Of a stretch of 64,000 nucleotides of DNA, positions 22,620 to 35,718 are shown piece by piece (positions within the stretch are counted from its first letter, which is position 1; every line of letters starts with the position of its first letter). Source of the stretch: Acanthochlamys bracteata (lineage: Eukaryota > Streptophyta > Magnoliopsida > Pandanales > Velloziaceae). Location: positions 1,612,001-1,676,000 of the forward strand of contig CM034142.1 in NCBI GenBank assembly GCA_019914995.1. Reading direction: 5' to 3'. The notes under the pieces were generated by a model. That model made no database searches. It saw only the letters and a list, made by a program, of their open reading frames with translations, and was not told where the DNA came from. The position numbers and the translations under genes are program-made.

Positions 22620-23770
22620 CTCGCCCAAATTCCAATCAGCAGAAGTAGAGCAACATGAACCAGATCTAGCACAACAAGAAGAAGAGATCACATTAACAAT
22701 TTTTCTTGTTTCTAGGGAGAATTTTTTGTTGAATGTTTCTTGAGAAATTTTTGAGAGAAGATTAGATTTTTGTTTGATGTACGGGTTTCAGAAAGCGTGA
22801 ATTTAGTGTGTAGTACTGGGTTTTAAAGGAGGAAGTAAGTGTAGAACTGAAAGAAAATAGGATTGGAATTTAAAAATTTTTTTAGAAGTAAGTTTGAAAA
22901 ATAAAGTTAATAAAAAATAAGTTATAAAATTAGTTATCGAAAGTGAGTCTGTTTACTCTTAAGAAAAACTTTAGCATATTATTCGGCACAAATACCATAC
23001 AAATTACAATAATAATTGGACGCTTGATTAATTACGCCATTAATTTTAAGAAATCTTCGATTAAGTATAGTTAAATCGATTTTTATGAGTGTTTATAAAA
23101 TATATTTTTTAAAAATAAAAGTACTTTATTTTATTTTAAAAATTATTTTTAAAAATAATATAATTAAATATAAATAAACGTCAATATTTATATTAATAAT
23201 AAATTTTATAAGTTATTATAAAAATTTTATTATAAAATAAATTGAAAACGCGGCATCTAAAAAATATTTGTGAATCTTTTTAAATCGCTCGAATTAGAAA
23301 TGCATTTACAATACAAATCCTTAATTTATTATTATTTATTGGTTATAGTAGCCTTGTTTCTCTTGCGGACTAATGCAATTAGGCAGTAGGCTTTTTCGGC
23401 CATACTGTAAAACCATACAATGAAATTTAATTTGGGATCATATTTTACTTTAAAAGTTGTACAAACGTTTTATATTAATGAATCGAGATCCAAACACTTG
23501 AATTAATAAAAAATTATTCTTACAATTATAATATATTCTAACATGTACTTCTTTTATAAATCTATATATTTGATCCAAATACGAGATTTACCATATAAGA
23601 GCTATTACAACAGTACAGCACATCACATTGAACGAAGTAATAGAACAATGAATTTGGAAGAACATCGTCACGAGGCAGAAGGTACCCAATTTGTTTCCAT
23701 CCATCAAATTAAACATTCAATCAGTGAAACCAACTTTTCCAATTCTAGCGAAGAAGAAGATTGAGAGCAG
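22620..23770. other. Promoter side of the methyltransferase-like gene and AT-rich spacer
   Basis: From 22620 to about 22870 lies the rest of the minus-strand leader and proximal promoter. Beyond that the DNA is AT-rich with poly-A/poly-T tracts typical of decayed MITEs. The open frame at 23543-23764 starts without a recognisable context and has no domain. Its 3' half abuts the last exon of the minus-strand gene ending at 23775 and may be antisense 3' UTR. Confidence 0.45.
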
Positions 23771-23774
23771 ACAG

Positions 23775-25328
23775 CTAAGCTGGAATCAGTACAACAATAA
23801 TGCGCGATCGATAATGATTCTTCTTTCTTCCAAGACCAAAAACGTGCAAAATCATAAACGATCCTGTTAATGATAACAGCATGACTAGGTTCTCTTGTTT
23901 CTCAGGTTTTCTCCTTTCCTGCTTGATACTGAAGCTCCTGTTTCTGTTTTCTGTCTGCTGCAATGTTTAAGAATAAAACGCACAGAAGATTAATCCTGTT
24001 TAGTCAGTGAGTAATGTTTAAGAATAAAACGCAAACTTTAGGATCTGAAATTGAACTACTGGATCCAAATGTAAGCTACCTATTTGGTCATAGACAAAGA
24101 TCATAAAAGTTAAAAAACTTATGAGTACTACTACACAAGCAAAAATATGTTCATGTCAAAAACAAATCCATTATGCATTTTGTAATCAAAACAACCTGAA
24201 CTACCATATCTTTCAAATAATTTTAGATTTTTTGTCTTATGTAGTAGTATCACAATGTGTTGAGTTGAATAATAAATTTTGCAGTCCTTTTCTGTGATAA
24301 AGACGAGAAACATTTCTGCAGTTGAGATATCTAAGAGGAGATCACATAGCTAATTGTGTCAAGCCTGTCTAGAAAATATCACTTGAATTCACCTCATCTA
24401 ATAAAAAGTATCCCTCGATTGTGTATGGGTTTTGGAGTTGCCTTGAATGCACAAAGGTCCCGTCTCTTTCAGTGTTGTCACAACTTGTCCTGATTTCACA
24501 TGGAAACAGCTAAATGAGAACTTTGAATGCATTTGATGATATATAAACTAATGTTCAAAATCATGGTAAATAGATGCTAATCTGAAAACTTCTCAATCAT
24601 TTTGATATTCAACATATTCAACTTTGTTACTGTTCTAACAATTCGAGAAAGAGAAGCTTTATAACAGAGACTAAACTACTGTTAGTGTTCAGCATGAAGT
24701 CTACTCGATGCTAGCAAGAGTGGTATAACTCAAAGATGAGATGAACCTAGCTGAGTGCTTGAAATTGGAAGTTTCACATGTACAAATTATTCTTAGAAAA
24801 CAGATGTATAGTATCTCTCAATTTTGTAGGTTAGGATTAGAAAAGCATAAAGAAACGCATCTACATATCTGAAACTCAAAACTTAGAAGTGCATAAAAAC
24901 CATCATCTTTCTGAAGAACCAACAATCTATAACATTCTAATAGCGGCAGAAAGAAGAAAAGCATTTCTTATACTCTCTATATGTAGCAGATTTGGGTTAT
25001 CTTCTTCATGAAACAAGGAAACAAAACCCGAGGGGAACCAAAGAGCATGGTCATGTTTTATACATGATGGTTTCAATATTGACATGCATATAAGTAAAGA
25101 AAATTGCAACTTACTCAAACCAACAGAAAAGCCTTGAGCAAACTGATGACAAAATAATTAAAAGAAAAAATTAAGAATTCTGCAACAATAACTAAGGTCA
25201 TAAGTGCAGAAAAAACAATTCATAGACTACATAGTTCAGAAAGATAAAGCCCAAATCAAATCAACAAGGCAGTAAGGTTCATCTCTAAACCTTCTCAGAT
25301 ATATACGTGCCAGATGGATTGTTGAGAA
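23775..25328 (-). CDS. Partial minus-strand gene of unknown function: three exons including a 38-nt exon
   Basis: Three segments join in one frame with GT-AG borders. Exon 25328-25291 (38 nt) reads LNNPSGTYISEK after a split codon. Exon 24509-24393 (39 codons, open) includes CEIRTSCDNTERDGTFVH and LQNPYTIEGYFLLDE. The last exon, 23957-23775, begins QTENRNRSFSIKQERR, contains a hydrophobic stretch NLVMLLSLTGSFMILHVFG and ends LIPA-stop. The hydrophobic segment near the C-terminus followed by GRKK suggests a tail-anchored membrane protein (inference). Upstream exons above 25328 were not identified with confidence. I do not recognise the family. The phase agreement of three borders is the main support. 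Confidence 0.45.
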
Positions 25329-28300
25329 CTGAAACCATCCAGCCAAAAGAAATAAAATTACATTAGGATTCTATTCTGCAACGTACATATATTAACTATG
25401 AAATGCTCCAAAGAGTGTCTCTATTGCTCGGACTTGTTTATGAGTATCAGGTGTTGTTTTTGATTCCTCAATCGTCCTCTATCGTGGATTACAGGGACAA
25501 CAAGAGGGCACAGAAATTAGATAACATTGCAAATTACATCACTGTGTAGCTCACTTCTATTGGATTGAATATATAATTATAAAGTTTTGTAATTGTTTTG
25601 ATAACAAACTTAAATTTCTAATAACATTTCTTTCTAAACCTAAAATCTGTATCCAATCCTATGTCCAGAAATTCCTTTATAAATGAGGTGCTACACTGAT
25701 GTAACAAATAAGTCACAATGACAACCATTTGCTACAGACATCAAAATCAAGTTCAAGGATGCCACACACTAATACAAGTTAGATGGATCAATTTAGGTGA
25801 AACTGAATCATTTAATTTATCGGTTCAATTTCAGGTTAATTTTAAACTGATCCGAACCAATCTAAGATCAAACTAAATCCGATTTAAATGGATCGATTTC
25901 GAATTGGATTTGCAGGTCCGGTCATATATTGTCACCCCTAGAAAAACTAGTTCTTCATGAACACCTTCTCAAACGAGAACACCATGTTCACATCTTTACT
26001 TAGCCTTCATATTCTGTATTCTACTTATCCCATTTCCATGCTATTCCGATACAAACTGTTGTTCTTTGTAAAATAACATGAAATAGTGACATAAAAAAGA
26101 TAGCAAGGATAAGTAAGATAGGGGTGAGGATGATGCCCAATGAGAAAGGTAAGTACAAATGGTAGTCTCATGTGGAAACTTATACTTATTTGGATTAGTT
26201 CTTTTAAAAAATAAGAGAATAAGCACAAGAACAGGGAATTGATGTAGATGTTATATTAAAATAACTGAATAAGGAGGACAATTTTTTTAAGTGCTATTTT
26301 ACCCAAAACATGTAAAAGGTTTTGCTGGCGATTATGATGGATAAATGTAATCTTTAATAAAAGAAAAGGTTTTGTTTCCTCACGATTATCCTCATTGGTA
26401 TTCTCATAAACTTATCCCCATCTTCTTTAGAAATGAGGAGAAAAAGTATGGAATAAGAAAAGATATCCTAAGAAAATTTCCAAAATAAAAGGCCCTAAGA
26501 GAAAAAGTAATTAGAGGTTGAAACTCACAAAAAATACCTTTCAGAGTTGTAAATTTGTATGTTCCGAATAACAAATTCTTTAAAATTGTTTGTGATATCG
26601 ACCTGTACATTCAATATAGTGAGTGATGATAACATCCGCCTCAAAGTGAATAATTTGATGCTTCATGCAATACTTTATAACCATCCTTACAATAAGCGTA
26701 CACCCATTTGCTAGTGAAGGATGTAGGCTAATTAATTAGTCTATTGAAAGGCAGACGGGTCAACTTTCCATCTAGTTTATTCCAACTTACTATAATCTTT
26801 TGTCGGAACATCATATGCACTAAATAACTACAAAGTTCGACTATAAAACAACATCATTTCTTCTAACATGGACTGAATAAATTAGATCATTAAGAAAAAA
26901 AACCCATCTTTCGATAGATCAAAGAGCATTCAACTTTACCATACTATGTAAGAGTTCGAATAATGAACTCTCGCGAACTCATACTACCTTTCTCGGCAAG
27001 ATCTCTTGCTAGTGAATAATGAACCCTTAATAGAAGCAGATTACTAGGTTAATTCTAAGATATAATCCTAGATAAAGGCATAGTGATGACTCCATTGCAT
27101 ATATATACCCACTTTAAGCCAATACTCTAACTCATTCTCACATTATTAAGAATTTGTAATATATTTTAGTAAGTCTCTTGATAGTAAGCACCTCTTTAAT
27201 AATACGTAAGCTCTTTAAGCTCTTGCTAGCTTTTAGTAAGTTACTATCGTTTCTATGAATGCTTCACCGGTACTTTCACATTGTGAATCTCTATTACTAA
27301 TGCAACCTTAACAGTCATGATAGGAAGAACTTCATGTCCTACAAAACTCATGAATTTGAATTAAAAGTCTTGTTGGCTCCTATGAGGAGCAATATCAGAA
27401 TTGGTTAACCGTCACTCTTATAGGCTTCTAGCTCAATTAGAACAGCGACATCGGTGAATCTGTGATTCGTAAGGACAATCCATTGTGCTACAAAGGGCTT
27501 GGATAAGAGCTAAGGCATCAGTTAATTGGTTAGAATTTAATCCACAATGAATACCCAAGTAGGAGATGCGATTAAAGTTGTTGATGTAGCTTCGAATTGA
27601 AGAACTTCGAGTTGAGATGAAAAGGTGAGAGGTTTAATGGGATTTAGGTAGAAGAGTATTGTCGGATTTACACCAAAATTCTTGAGGCTTACTTGTAAGG
27701 AAAATTCACAATAAGGGATGAATCAAAGGCAGTCCTAGTTTTTTTCTCAACAGGGTCAAGTTATTCCCTTAAAATTTTCAATCCACCTTTCTGTGTACAT
27801 TTGTCTTAAAAGTTCTTTTGGCCCTACCTGGCCATATTTATTCACTTTCAACCCAAACCCCTTAGTTCCTTGGTGCAAAATGTAAACTATTCGCAATTTT
27901 CAAACGAACTTTTAGCCTGAGCCTTACTTTGGATCCACATCTAAATCTGACTATGTGCTTAGCACAAGCGTCAAGCTCTTTAGTCCATGGTCCACATTAG
28001 ATCATCGCTTCACTGGCATTCATACTGGTCCAGGCAAAGATGCCAGTCAATCCCAACATACTACAATCCAATCAATCATATAGTAGAATGGTGGATCTTG
28101 AAACATGCTGCTCTTTGGTTCAGGCTAGAGACTAGACCTTATGCTCTACAGTCACCTAGAAGTGATCAGCTTCAAAAATCATAATGCGATCTACCAACAA
28201 GTAATTGTTCAAATTACCAGTATATGTTATGATACTCTAGGTTTCCAGGATAATTTTTCTCTTGTCATAATTATTGTTGTTCAAATAATCTTTCCCTAAG

Positions 28301-28840
28301 GTATAAAACAACAAATGGACTATGGAGCAGTCACTCGTTACTAAATTATGAAAATTTGGAATATATCAGGTGATAGGAAATCAGGATTCTGCCGGAGGAG
28401 GTGTTTGTTGGTCATATTCTCTAAAAGGAGGTTGTTGTAGTTTAGTGTATAGGAAAGAGCTTGTGAGAAAAGTTGAGAGATTCGATGGGAATGGAAACAA
28501 CAAGAGATGAAATTGCGGTGAGGAGTTTTGTTGGATCTGAAAAAATCTTCTTCTTCAATTGAAGCAGAAACCAAGTTCAATCTGCTAAAGATGTATCATG
28601 GTAGAAGTACATTAACAAATTTGAACAGTTGTGATTGGATGAATATATTAGTTGGAAGTTAACTTCAGATAAAAACATGGCTAAAAACTATCTTATACAA
28701 AATTTACGGAGAAACTGTAGAAACACATTCCTTAAGTAAATTCCAAGCCTTTGACATAATTTGCAAAATATCACAGAGATTGCAGATAAAGTACAAAAAA
28801 CATACCTAGAAAGCAGGAAGAATCATGCCCTGAAGATGGC
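25329..28840. other. Region without a clear gene; possible upstream exons, repeats
   Basis: Moderately AT-rich. It may be intron or upstream sequence of the minus-strand gene ending at 23775. A minus-strand segment at about 28580-28380 has open frames in two registers (one reading PPFREYDQQTPPPAES before a stop), but no start or splice support. The part at about 26640-27760 has a texture like retrotransposon LTR DNA, including a TATATATACCCAC core-promoter-like site near 27097, but no ends could be paired. A MITE-like piece lies at 25795-25941. The 3' UTR of the mTERF gene occupies roughly 28600-28854. Confidence 0.35.
25795..25941. repeat. Short member of the TGGCAA-type MITE family
   Basis: Contains GGTTCAATTTCAGGTTAA, GATCCG and GGATCGATTTCG words and ends with TATATTGTCACCCCTAG, which reverse-complements to CTAGGGGTGACAATATA, the typical end of this family. 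The left end is not clear, so this is probably truncated or a short derivative. Confidence 0.45.
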
Positions 28841-28854
28841 ATTTCTAGTTGCAC

Positions 28855-30018
28855 CTAATTTGCAAACTTCCCTGAACAAGCAGAAACATAAAATTCTTCA
28901 AGTTCAGGAAGCACTTCCTTATGTGGGCGTATAAACTTCTCAATGAACTTCTCATTTTTCATGTTAATGGCAGAAGACAAGATCCTTTCTGAGAGCATAT
29001 TGGCAATTTTCAAAACATAGACACGTGGAATTAACCGACTCTTTAAGCTGTAGGTAAAAAGATGTCCATGAGAAGCTACATAAGAGATGCTCAAACCAGC
29101 TTCTTTAGTCAAGAAATCAATAGTTCTCCGCAACTTTTCTTCTGATAACCTTATAATGATAGGGTTCTTGCAAATTGCAGCGAGAGCCTCATCCTCCGAC
29201 AACCCATAGCTCCTCCACAGCTGCAGCTGAGACTTGAGTTTGGCCACACTAGTGCATGATATGGACGCCAATGCCTGGAAATACATGCTAGACCCAGGAG
29301 GGAGCCGCAATGCTTCGACTCGCTTGATAACAACTTTAACATTGTCCGTGCTCCTCGTAAGAAGATTGGGACGTGCCACGAGCAAGCTTTGAAGCTTACG
29401 ATCACAGATTCCACAATTCCTTAGTAACGAGACATTCGGCAATATCTTGTTACTAAGACTGCTGGTGAAGAGATACCTACACCTTCCACTAGCTTTCAAT
29501 ATGTTTTTGTTGCTTCCAAAAATGTCTTTAAAAGATTCCATCTTGGACCTCGAGTCTACCCTAAGAATGCATGGGCTTGCTGCGACCAGCTCAATGATCT
29601 CTGATGCCGAGTACCCCATTTCCTCCAGAACATTGAATTTTGGCTTCAGAGTCCTTTCAATTCCCTTGCAGAGAATCTTGGGGTTATCAAGAATAACTCT
29701 AGCAATATTCGCATCCCTGAATCCATAATCCTTCAAGAAACCAAGAACGGCATCTGGTTTCAAAGGGGATTGAATGTGGGCAATCAGCTTACTGGCCTTG
29801 AGAGCTTCTTGTGAAGACAACCCACAAGAATTAATCAAGTAATTCGCTATATTGAAATCGGAGCTGGGAATTAGGGTTTGCTCTGTTTTTGCTAATTTTC
29901 TTGTTGTGGAAGTGGAGAAGGTGAGAATGCTTCTGATCCAATGGTGTGAAGAAGACGAAGAAGAACAAAGAATAGATTGTGTTCTTGAACACAGCTTGTT
30001 CTTCACAAGAAAGAACAT
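28855..30018 (-). CDS. mTERF-domain organellar protein, 387 aa, intact, intronless
   Basis: Mitochondrial transcription termination factor family protein, expected in mitochondria or plastids to bind nucleic acid and affect organelle gene expression (family knowledge). ATG at 30018. The first 45 or so residues are serine-rich and basic with few acids (SILCSSSSSSHHWIRSILTF), as in an organelle transit peptide. The body from about residue 53 has repeated helical mTERF motifs: SPLKPDAVLGFLKDYGF, then NPKILCKGIERTLKPKFNVL, ARPNLLTRSTDNV, and near the end KEAGLSISYVASHGHLF and LIPRVYVLKI, the usual C-terminal signature. No stops. It is a paralogue of 44754-45938 and of the pseudogenes between them, but in the opposite orientation. 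Confidence 0.93.
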   Translation of the reverse strand: MFFLVKNKLCSRTQSILCSSSSSSHHWIRSILTFSTSTTRKLAKTEQTLIPSSDFNIANYLINSCGLSSQEALKASKLIAHIQSPLKPDAVLGFLKDYGFRDANIARVILDNPKILCKGIERTLKPKFNVLEEMGYSASEIIELVAASPCILRVDSRSKMESFKDIFGSNKNILKASGRCRYLFTSSLSNKILPNVSLLRNCGICDRKLQSLLVARPNLLTRSTDNVKVVIKRVEALRLPPGSSMYFQALASISCTSVAKLKSQLQLWRSYGLSEDEALAAICKNPIIIRLSEEKLRRTIDFLTKEAGLSISYVASHGHLFTYSLKSRLIPRVYVLKIANMLSERILSSAINMKNEKFIEKFIRPHKEVLPELEEFYVSACSGKFAN

Positions 30019-31470
30019 CTTGGATTAGATTCTAAAAAACAGTTTCCACCACAGTAGAAGAAATTGTTGATACCTGCACCGGAGAATGGATTTCCATTAC
30101 CACAAGAAGCATTTATTAACTTCAGAGCGATCAATCAATTCTGTCTCTGCTTGAAAGCAATGGAATAATGAAACTTACAAATTTCTTCAAATGAATGATT
30201 GAAACACAAATTTGGGTTGAGGGTTTTGCAATAGGTTGTAATCATTTTTTGGGGGGTTGGCAATTGGGTTAACAAGTTTGAGTATGAATCGATTTATTAT
30301 TGATTATTCGGTTCAAAATTATTTTAATTATAAATATTTATATAGAATAAAATTATTAATTCTAATCTAATTTATTTATAAATTTGATGAATCTATTTAA
30401 TAATTAAAATTATTAGAATAAAATATAAAATTAATTTTTAATTAGGTATTATATATTAAAAAATTAATTTTGATAAATTTTATAAATTAAATTAGAAATT
30501 AATAAAAATATGATAAACTAAAAAAATATATTTTTAATAAACTTAAATGCAATGTCATTATTTTTAATATTTTTAATATTAGATAACATATATTACACAA
30601 ATAATTATATAAATTAAATGGATTAATTTAGGACGATCCGAACCTGATTAAAATCAAGTTCGAATTCAATTTAAGTAGGTCAATTTCGGTTCGTATTCGA
30701 AAGTCGGATCAAATATTGCTAACTCTAATTTTGTTCAAAAAGGTCTCATTCTCTCAAAAAATTTATTAAAATAATATTTAAATTAAAAGATAATATATAT
30801 ATATATGAAAAAATATATAATTTATATATCGTTTATTATATTAAAGATTAACATATTTATTTTAGTTTATAAATCGTTCTACTATCCTTAAATGTGTTAA
30901 AATAATTATTTTATTGAAATATACGTATAAAATATTTATTAAAAATATATTTTTTATTTTTTATTTTTTATTTTAGGAAACAGATTTTTTAGTTTACTAA
31001 TTTTTAAATCATCAAAACGAGCTTTTATCCAGAAGAGATAAAGAATAGATAGATGTTCGAAGTTTTATTAGCTCGTCCTGTGTCTAAACTCAAACACGAT
31101 ATTTCATTCCAATAGCCTAGTCCTTGTCGGTTTAGTACCTACGGAATTTAATTTTACACCCAGATTGTAGAGACTACTACGTTTGAGCCCATTATTAAGG
31201 ATCGGACCCGGTCCCAACTCTTTTTTACTCTTCTACCTAAGTGGGGAAGCAAGCCTGTGTTCAAATTTCAAATTCAACTGATAATTTTCTAAACCAGTAG
31301 GTACAAAAGTTCATTTAATTCATAGATGGATTGATAGTCATTGAGTATTAGTGGTTCCTTTCATAGTTTCTTCTTTGTTCGATTCGAGAATCTATAATTT
31401 GTTCTTATCATTAAAGATGAGAATTGTGCTTCTTCCATAGTTTTAGGTTTTCCATTTTTCTCAAGAATCG
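30019..31470. other. mTERF promoter side and AT-rich spacer
   Basis: About 200 bases above the ATG at 30018 probably form the leader and promoter of the minus-strand mTERF gene. Then follow a TGGCAA-family repeat (30251-30729), AT-rich filler with a (TA)n tract near 30790, and a GC-richer stretch at about 31060-31300 that I cannot assign. From about 31380 the sequence begins to resemble the upstream flank of an mTERF copy. Confidence 0.45.
30251..30729. repeat. TGGCAA-family MITE-like element upstream of the mTERF gene
   Basis: The left end GGGGGGTTGGCAATTGGGTT lies at about 30251 and the right end ATCAAATATTGCTAACTCTAA at about 30709-30729. The right end reverse-complements to TTAGAGTTAGCAATATTTGA, an inverted partner of the left end. 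The interior shows the same order as other members: GATCG/GGTTC words at both sides and AT-rich middle. It sits about 230 bases upstream of the mTERF ATG. Confidence 0.5.
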
Positions 31471-31473
31471 AAA

Positions 31474-31860
31474 ATGTCATTGTTATATCTAAAGAAGAAG
31501 CTCTTTGCAAATTCCACCACAATTTTCAATCTCTTTTCCTCACTAACTAATTAAGACCCTTCATTGATCTCCACTTCAACTACAATAAAATCAACAACAT
31601 CAAAATAAACCCTAATTTCCAACTCCGATTTTGATACTATAGAATTACTTGATTAATTCTTGTGGGCTGTCTCAGAACGAGCTCTAAAAGGCCAGCAAAT
31701 ATATTTCCCACATTCAATCCCCTCGAAGCCTGATCTAGTTCTCAGTTTCTTGAAGGATTCTAGATCAATGATGCTAACATCAAGGAAATCATTCAAAAGG
31801 ATCCTAGAGTGCTCCTCGTGGATATTGACAAGAATGGTTGCTTCGTGCTACAATTGATGA
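31474..31860 (+). pseudogene. mTERF pseudogene, N-terminal fragment
   Basis: ATG at 31474 starts MSLLYLKKKLFANSTT, similar to the start of the intact gene at 44754. A stop follows within about 20 codons, then frame changes. The matching continues through ACAACAACATC-like Thr codons, the segment corresponding to YLINSCGLSS (CTTGATTAATTCTTGTGGGC), and a part reading FPHSIPSKPDLVLSFLKDS. Homology fades near 31860, so only the first third is left. Confidence 0.7.
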
Positions 31861-33700
31861 ACTACTATTTTAGATTCTTTTCTCCAACTAAAATGATCCT
31901 ATTTTCATCCAACACAAAATATAATTTCAATCATACAAGTTTTCCTCATTCTAAAACAGCTCATGTTCTTCCAAGGCTTAGTAATAACAACTCTTGGTGG
32001 TAGATGCACTTGCTCAAAATTTATGGCAACAGAAATGACAACTTTGCATGGCACTACCTTATATTTGTTCCATAATTTTATGAATTTGTGTACCGTGACA
32101 TGCGGCTTTGAGACATTGTCTAGATCATGTTCAATTTTTTAAGCTAAAGCAGGATATGTTGGCTAAAGTTGAACTTAGATTATGTTTCAATTGCAAGGAA
32201 TTCTACTTTCTCCCTTCAGATTTTGAGTTTGGATACTTAATATGTTTCACTTATCACTCCGAACTCCTCTTCACTTCCACAGCAAACTCCACTTCTATTA
32301 AAATTTAACTCCAAACTTCATGAAGTTTAGTTCTCACAAAACTAAACTTTAGTTCCATCTAACTTTAGTTCCATTAAATTATAAAGTTTGATCACTTCAC
32401 GTGTTTCAGTTATCACTCTGAACTTTACTTCCATCAAACTTTAGTTCTCACAAAACTTCACTTTCACGAAATATTTTCATAAAACTTACTTTTCTATAAT
32501 GAAAATAGCCCTTACTTTGTTATTTATAGCCATAACGAAGTGTTATCCAGAGATTTAGCGTTTGTTTTAGTTTCAGCAAACTCGCTTTCTCTCATAACTC
32601 ACTTCTTATGTTTTTAGTTTACTTTGAATCCAATGAACTCACTTCTAATCCATTTCTTACTAAACGCAATTCTACCGAACTTAGTTTTACTGAACATATT
32701 TTCACAAACTAAAATAAGCTCTTAACTTTCGAAAAGCAAGTTGAACTTTAGATTAAAATGTTGTATATGATCTGCAGTGCATTTCATGGGGGCAAAGTAG
32801 TCTTTCTTTTTTATAAGACTAATGTTTCTAAATTATTTATTGAAGATCAGTCTAAGATTTCTTGATATTTCATAACTAATAAATCAGTTAATTTGCTTTT
32901 TTGAAATTTTTTTATTTTGTGCTTCAATGTTGATTTCTTGCTGCACTAATTCTTCAAGATCTGATTATGACATGATTTTGCTAGAGGAGTTTGTATTTAA
33001 CATCAAGCAAACTAATATGTTGCATCTAAATTTATTTTTAAGCAACAATAAATTATATATTCTTGTTTTTTTCGCACGCTAAAAATTTCGAGTTAGTAGA
33101 CTAAGTTGGCAGAATTAACGCTAGTATGCTATAGTGCATCCATGGTTTTATTCCACAAATTTGTTTACTTCAATCTAAGTAATCTAAATAACTTTTTTGT
33201 AAAAAATTACTATTAAACAATTTTTGTTCAAATAAAATTCATCCGAATATAGTGAGACACAATCTTAACGGTAGGGTTATGTTCAAGCTTTATTAGTTGG
33301 ATTCTTATGTTTCAACTACTAAATCAAGATTTATAAAATATGGTCTACAACATAGCTCTATTACCAAATTAAAAAATGCAAGTAATTTAAATATATTTTA
33401 TACATTATTTTATATGAAAAGATATATGTTAAATAATCTGAACTATTTGTTAGTCTAATAGTTACATATTTTTCACCATTATAAAAGTTATAGGTTTAGC
33501 TCAGAGGGTCTACAACGGTTGAGTCATTTATAGAGTCAATATTGTGAGCCCCTAAGTTAGTGTTCCAACTCTCCCAAATTTGAATCAATTTAGAGAAGCA
33601 TAGAGAATTGATGATTTTTTCGACTGGTTGTAGAGTTGAGGTCTAATTCCGTATATAGTATTAAGAATCTCACTTCTACTTTAATGATACAAGCATTTAT
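31861..33700. other. AT-rich spacer between mTERF pseudogenes
   Basis: No gene seen. The segment 32172-32540 carries dense CACTT, AACTTTA and TTTCACTTATCAC words and looks like a member of the AACTCACTT MITE family. Short open frames (31809-32003 and 32108-32308) fall in these repeats. The rest is AT-rich single-copy-looking DNA. Confidence 0.4.
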
Positions 33701-35718
33701 CAAGATGTTGCTTTTCTTGTGAAGAAGAACAAGCTATTGCTTCAAGAAAAGTCGCAATTCTTCTTAGGGTCTGTTTAAATAGGAGAGTAATAAGTAAGAG
33801 TAACAAAGAGAAAGAGTAAACAGTAGAATACTAGAATGGAGATAAAAATAAGAGTAGTAATTTATTCTCTTACTGTTTGAATATATTAATAAGAGCGATA
33901 AAAAGTAAATAGTTACTATTATTTGGTAACTAGAGAATACGTAAGATTAATTTTTATAAAAAGTTTGACATATTTTTTTGTATTTATTGGCAAACTAGAA
34001 TGATTTCTAGATTAACCATATATGTATTTGTGTTTTTTGGTGAAGCAAGCAGATTTGCTGAAGCTTGCTTCCAAATTCACCAATTTGCTTCCATCGTAAT
34101 ACTCCTGATGATTGTGAAGATAAGACTAGCTCTATGCTCAAAAGAAGATCTTGACATGTTTGTACTATAGTTCCATTGAGTTTTATTTCATATAGTTGCT
34201 TGTCGCAAACATACAGACTAGAAGCAAAGAAGAGGAAGCAAAAATTGTGTGAAAATAGTTGATTGTTGTTTCCTACACCTCTTTGAAGATTATGATTTGA
34301 TTCGTTTCTTATGTTTATGTTGCAAAAAGAAAAAAAAAGTTGAATATGAAGATACATCTTCCAAGTGCATTTAGAACATACAAAAGTAGAAAAAAACGTA
34401 TAACTATAAAATAGAGTACACATTTCTATGACTATAAACAACTCTAATACAATTTTTACAATTTTTAGCGAAAAAGAGTGTACTTGTACTTTACAAAGTG
34501 ACAATAATAGGAAACAATATTATGCCTCTAACAAAGTAGAAAGTCGAAAGAACTTCTCCGGTTGATAGTTATTGGTGTAATCTCTTGTTTTGAGGTTTTA
34601 TTAGAGTTTGTCCCTAAGTTCTAACAAAGGTAATACATCCTTCTACGATAATAAAGCTAAACTAAATAATACACGAAACCATCAACAGTTAGTGTGTAAT
34701 AGCTACAACATAACAGCTCATTCTATAATGATACAACTACAGCAAACATATTTAAACATTTAATTTCATATTTTAGTACAATTCACTCTACACTTATACA
34801 TCATTTACTACTCCACATAAATCAAAAGAATAAAAACATTATCAAACCTAAGCTTCCTATGCTAACATTATATATCCTAAAAGACATAAAAGACATATGA
34901 TCTTGCAAACTATCAAGTCCAATCAAAATGTCCTCTTTATCCATAAGAAACACATGAATTACATACTTGAGCCTCAAGTCCAGTATGATGCATAGGTTCA
35001 TGCCACATTGGTTCTTAAATATTCTGGCATTAGCTTGCTAACAAGCTCTAGACATCAAGACATCAAAGTTTTAGAAAGCAAAATTCTAATCTTGATGTTC
35101 TTGTTTGACAATAGAGTTACATCTTATAGCAAAAAAAAAATCTATTTCTCCCCCATATTAGATTTTCAAGACTCACATAAAGATTATAATTTAGTAAAAT
35201 TTCTAGTTCAAAAGTTTGCCTTTCTGTTTGAAAACTTCATACAATCAAAGGAATACTAACAACCTATTTCAAAAATATCATTATTTTTTTAGCAAATACA
35301 GTCATTTTCTAAAAACGAAGAAATTCATAAATAAAAATCACAACCTACAAAGCTTATAAGCTCGCTTAGCTGTAGCCATATTGAAAAATCATTAAGAGCA
35401 GCAGTAACACCACAAGCCAGTTGAAGCTGAATGATTTCTTCAACTCTACTCTTCTTCTTCTCTATAGAAACGCTACAAGAGATCAATTCAAATATGGTTT
35501 CTCTCATATTCAACACCAGCACCACTAGATCTCGCATTATCCAAACACCACAATCATGTTTTTCTTTCAACGGTGCTCGGATGAGGTCTATGGGAGAAAG
35601 AGCCGAAAGAACAAACAAAGACTAAAGTTGAAAGGGAAAATGACGACGAAGGCCGAAGAAAGAAAAGGCAAAAATCGGCATCGAACTGCAGCAACGGGAA
35701 GAACGGACCGCGAGGAGA

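Noticed and set aside
26640-27760. LTR of a retrotransposon
   Set aside because: The sequence texture and a TATA-like site are suggestive, but no TG...CA ends, primer-binding site, second LTR or target duplication could be found.
33480-33600. tRNA-like GGTTTAGCTCAGAGGGT segment
   Set aside because: It has a D-loop-like word, but no matching acceptor stem, anticodon arm or GGTTCGAATCC box.
34007-34504. 165-codon minus-strand open frame as the PIF/Harbinger transposase
   Set aside because: No DDE motif or known similarity; composition is low-complexity and its start is in AT-rich DNA.
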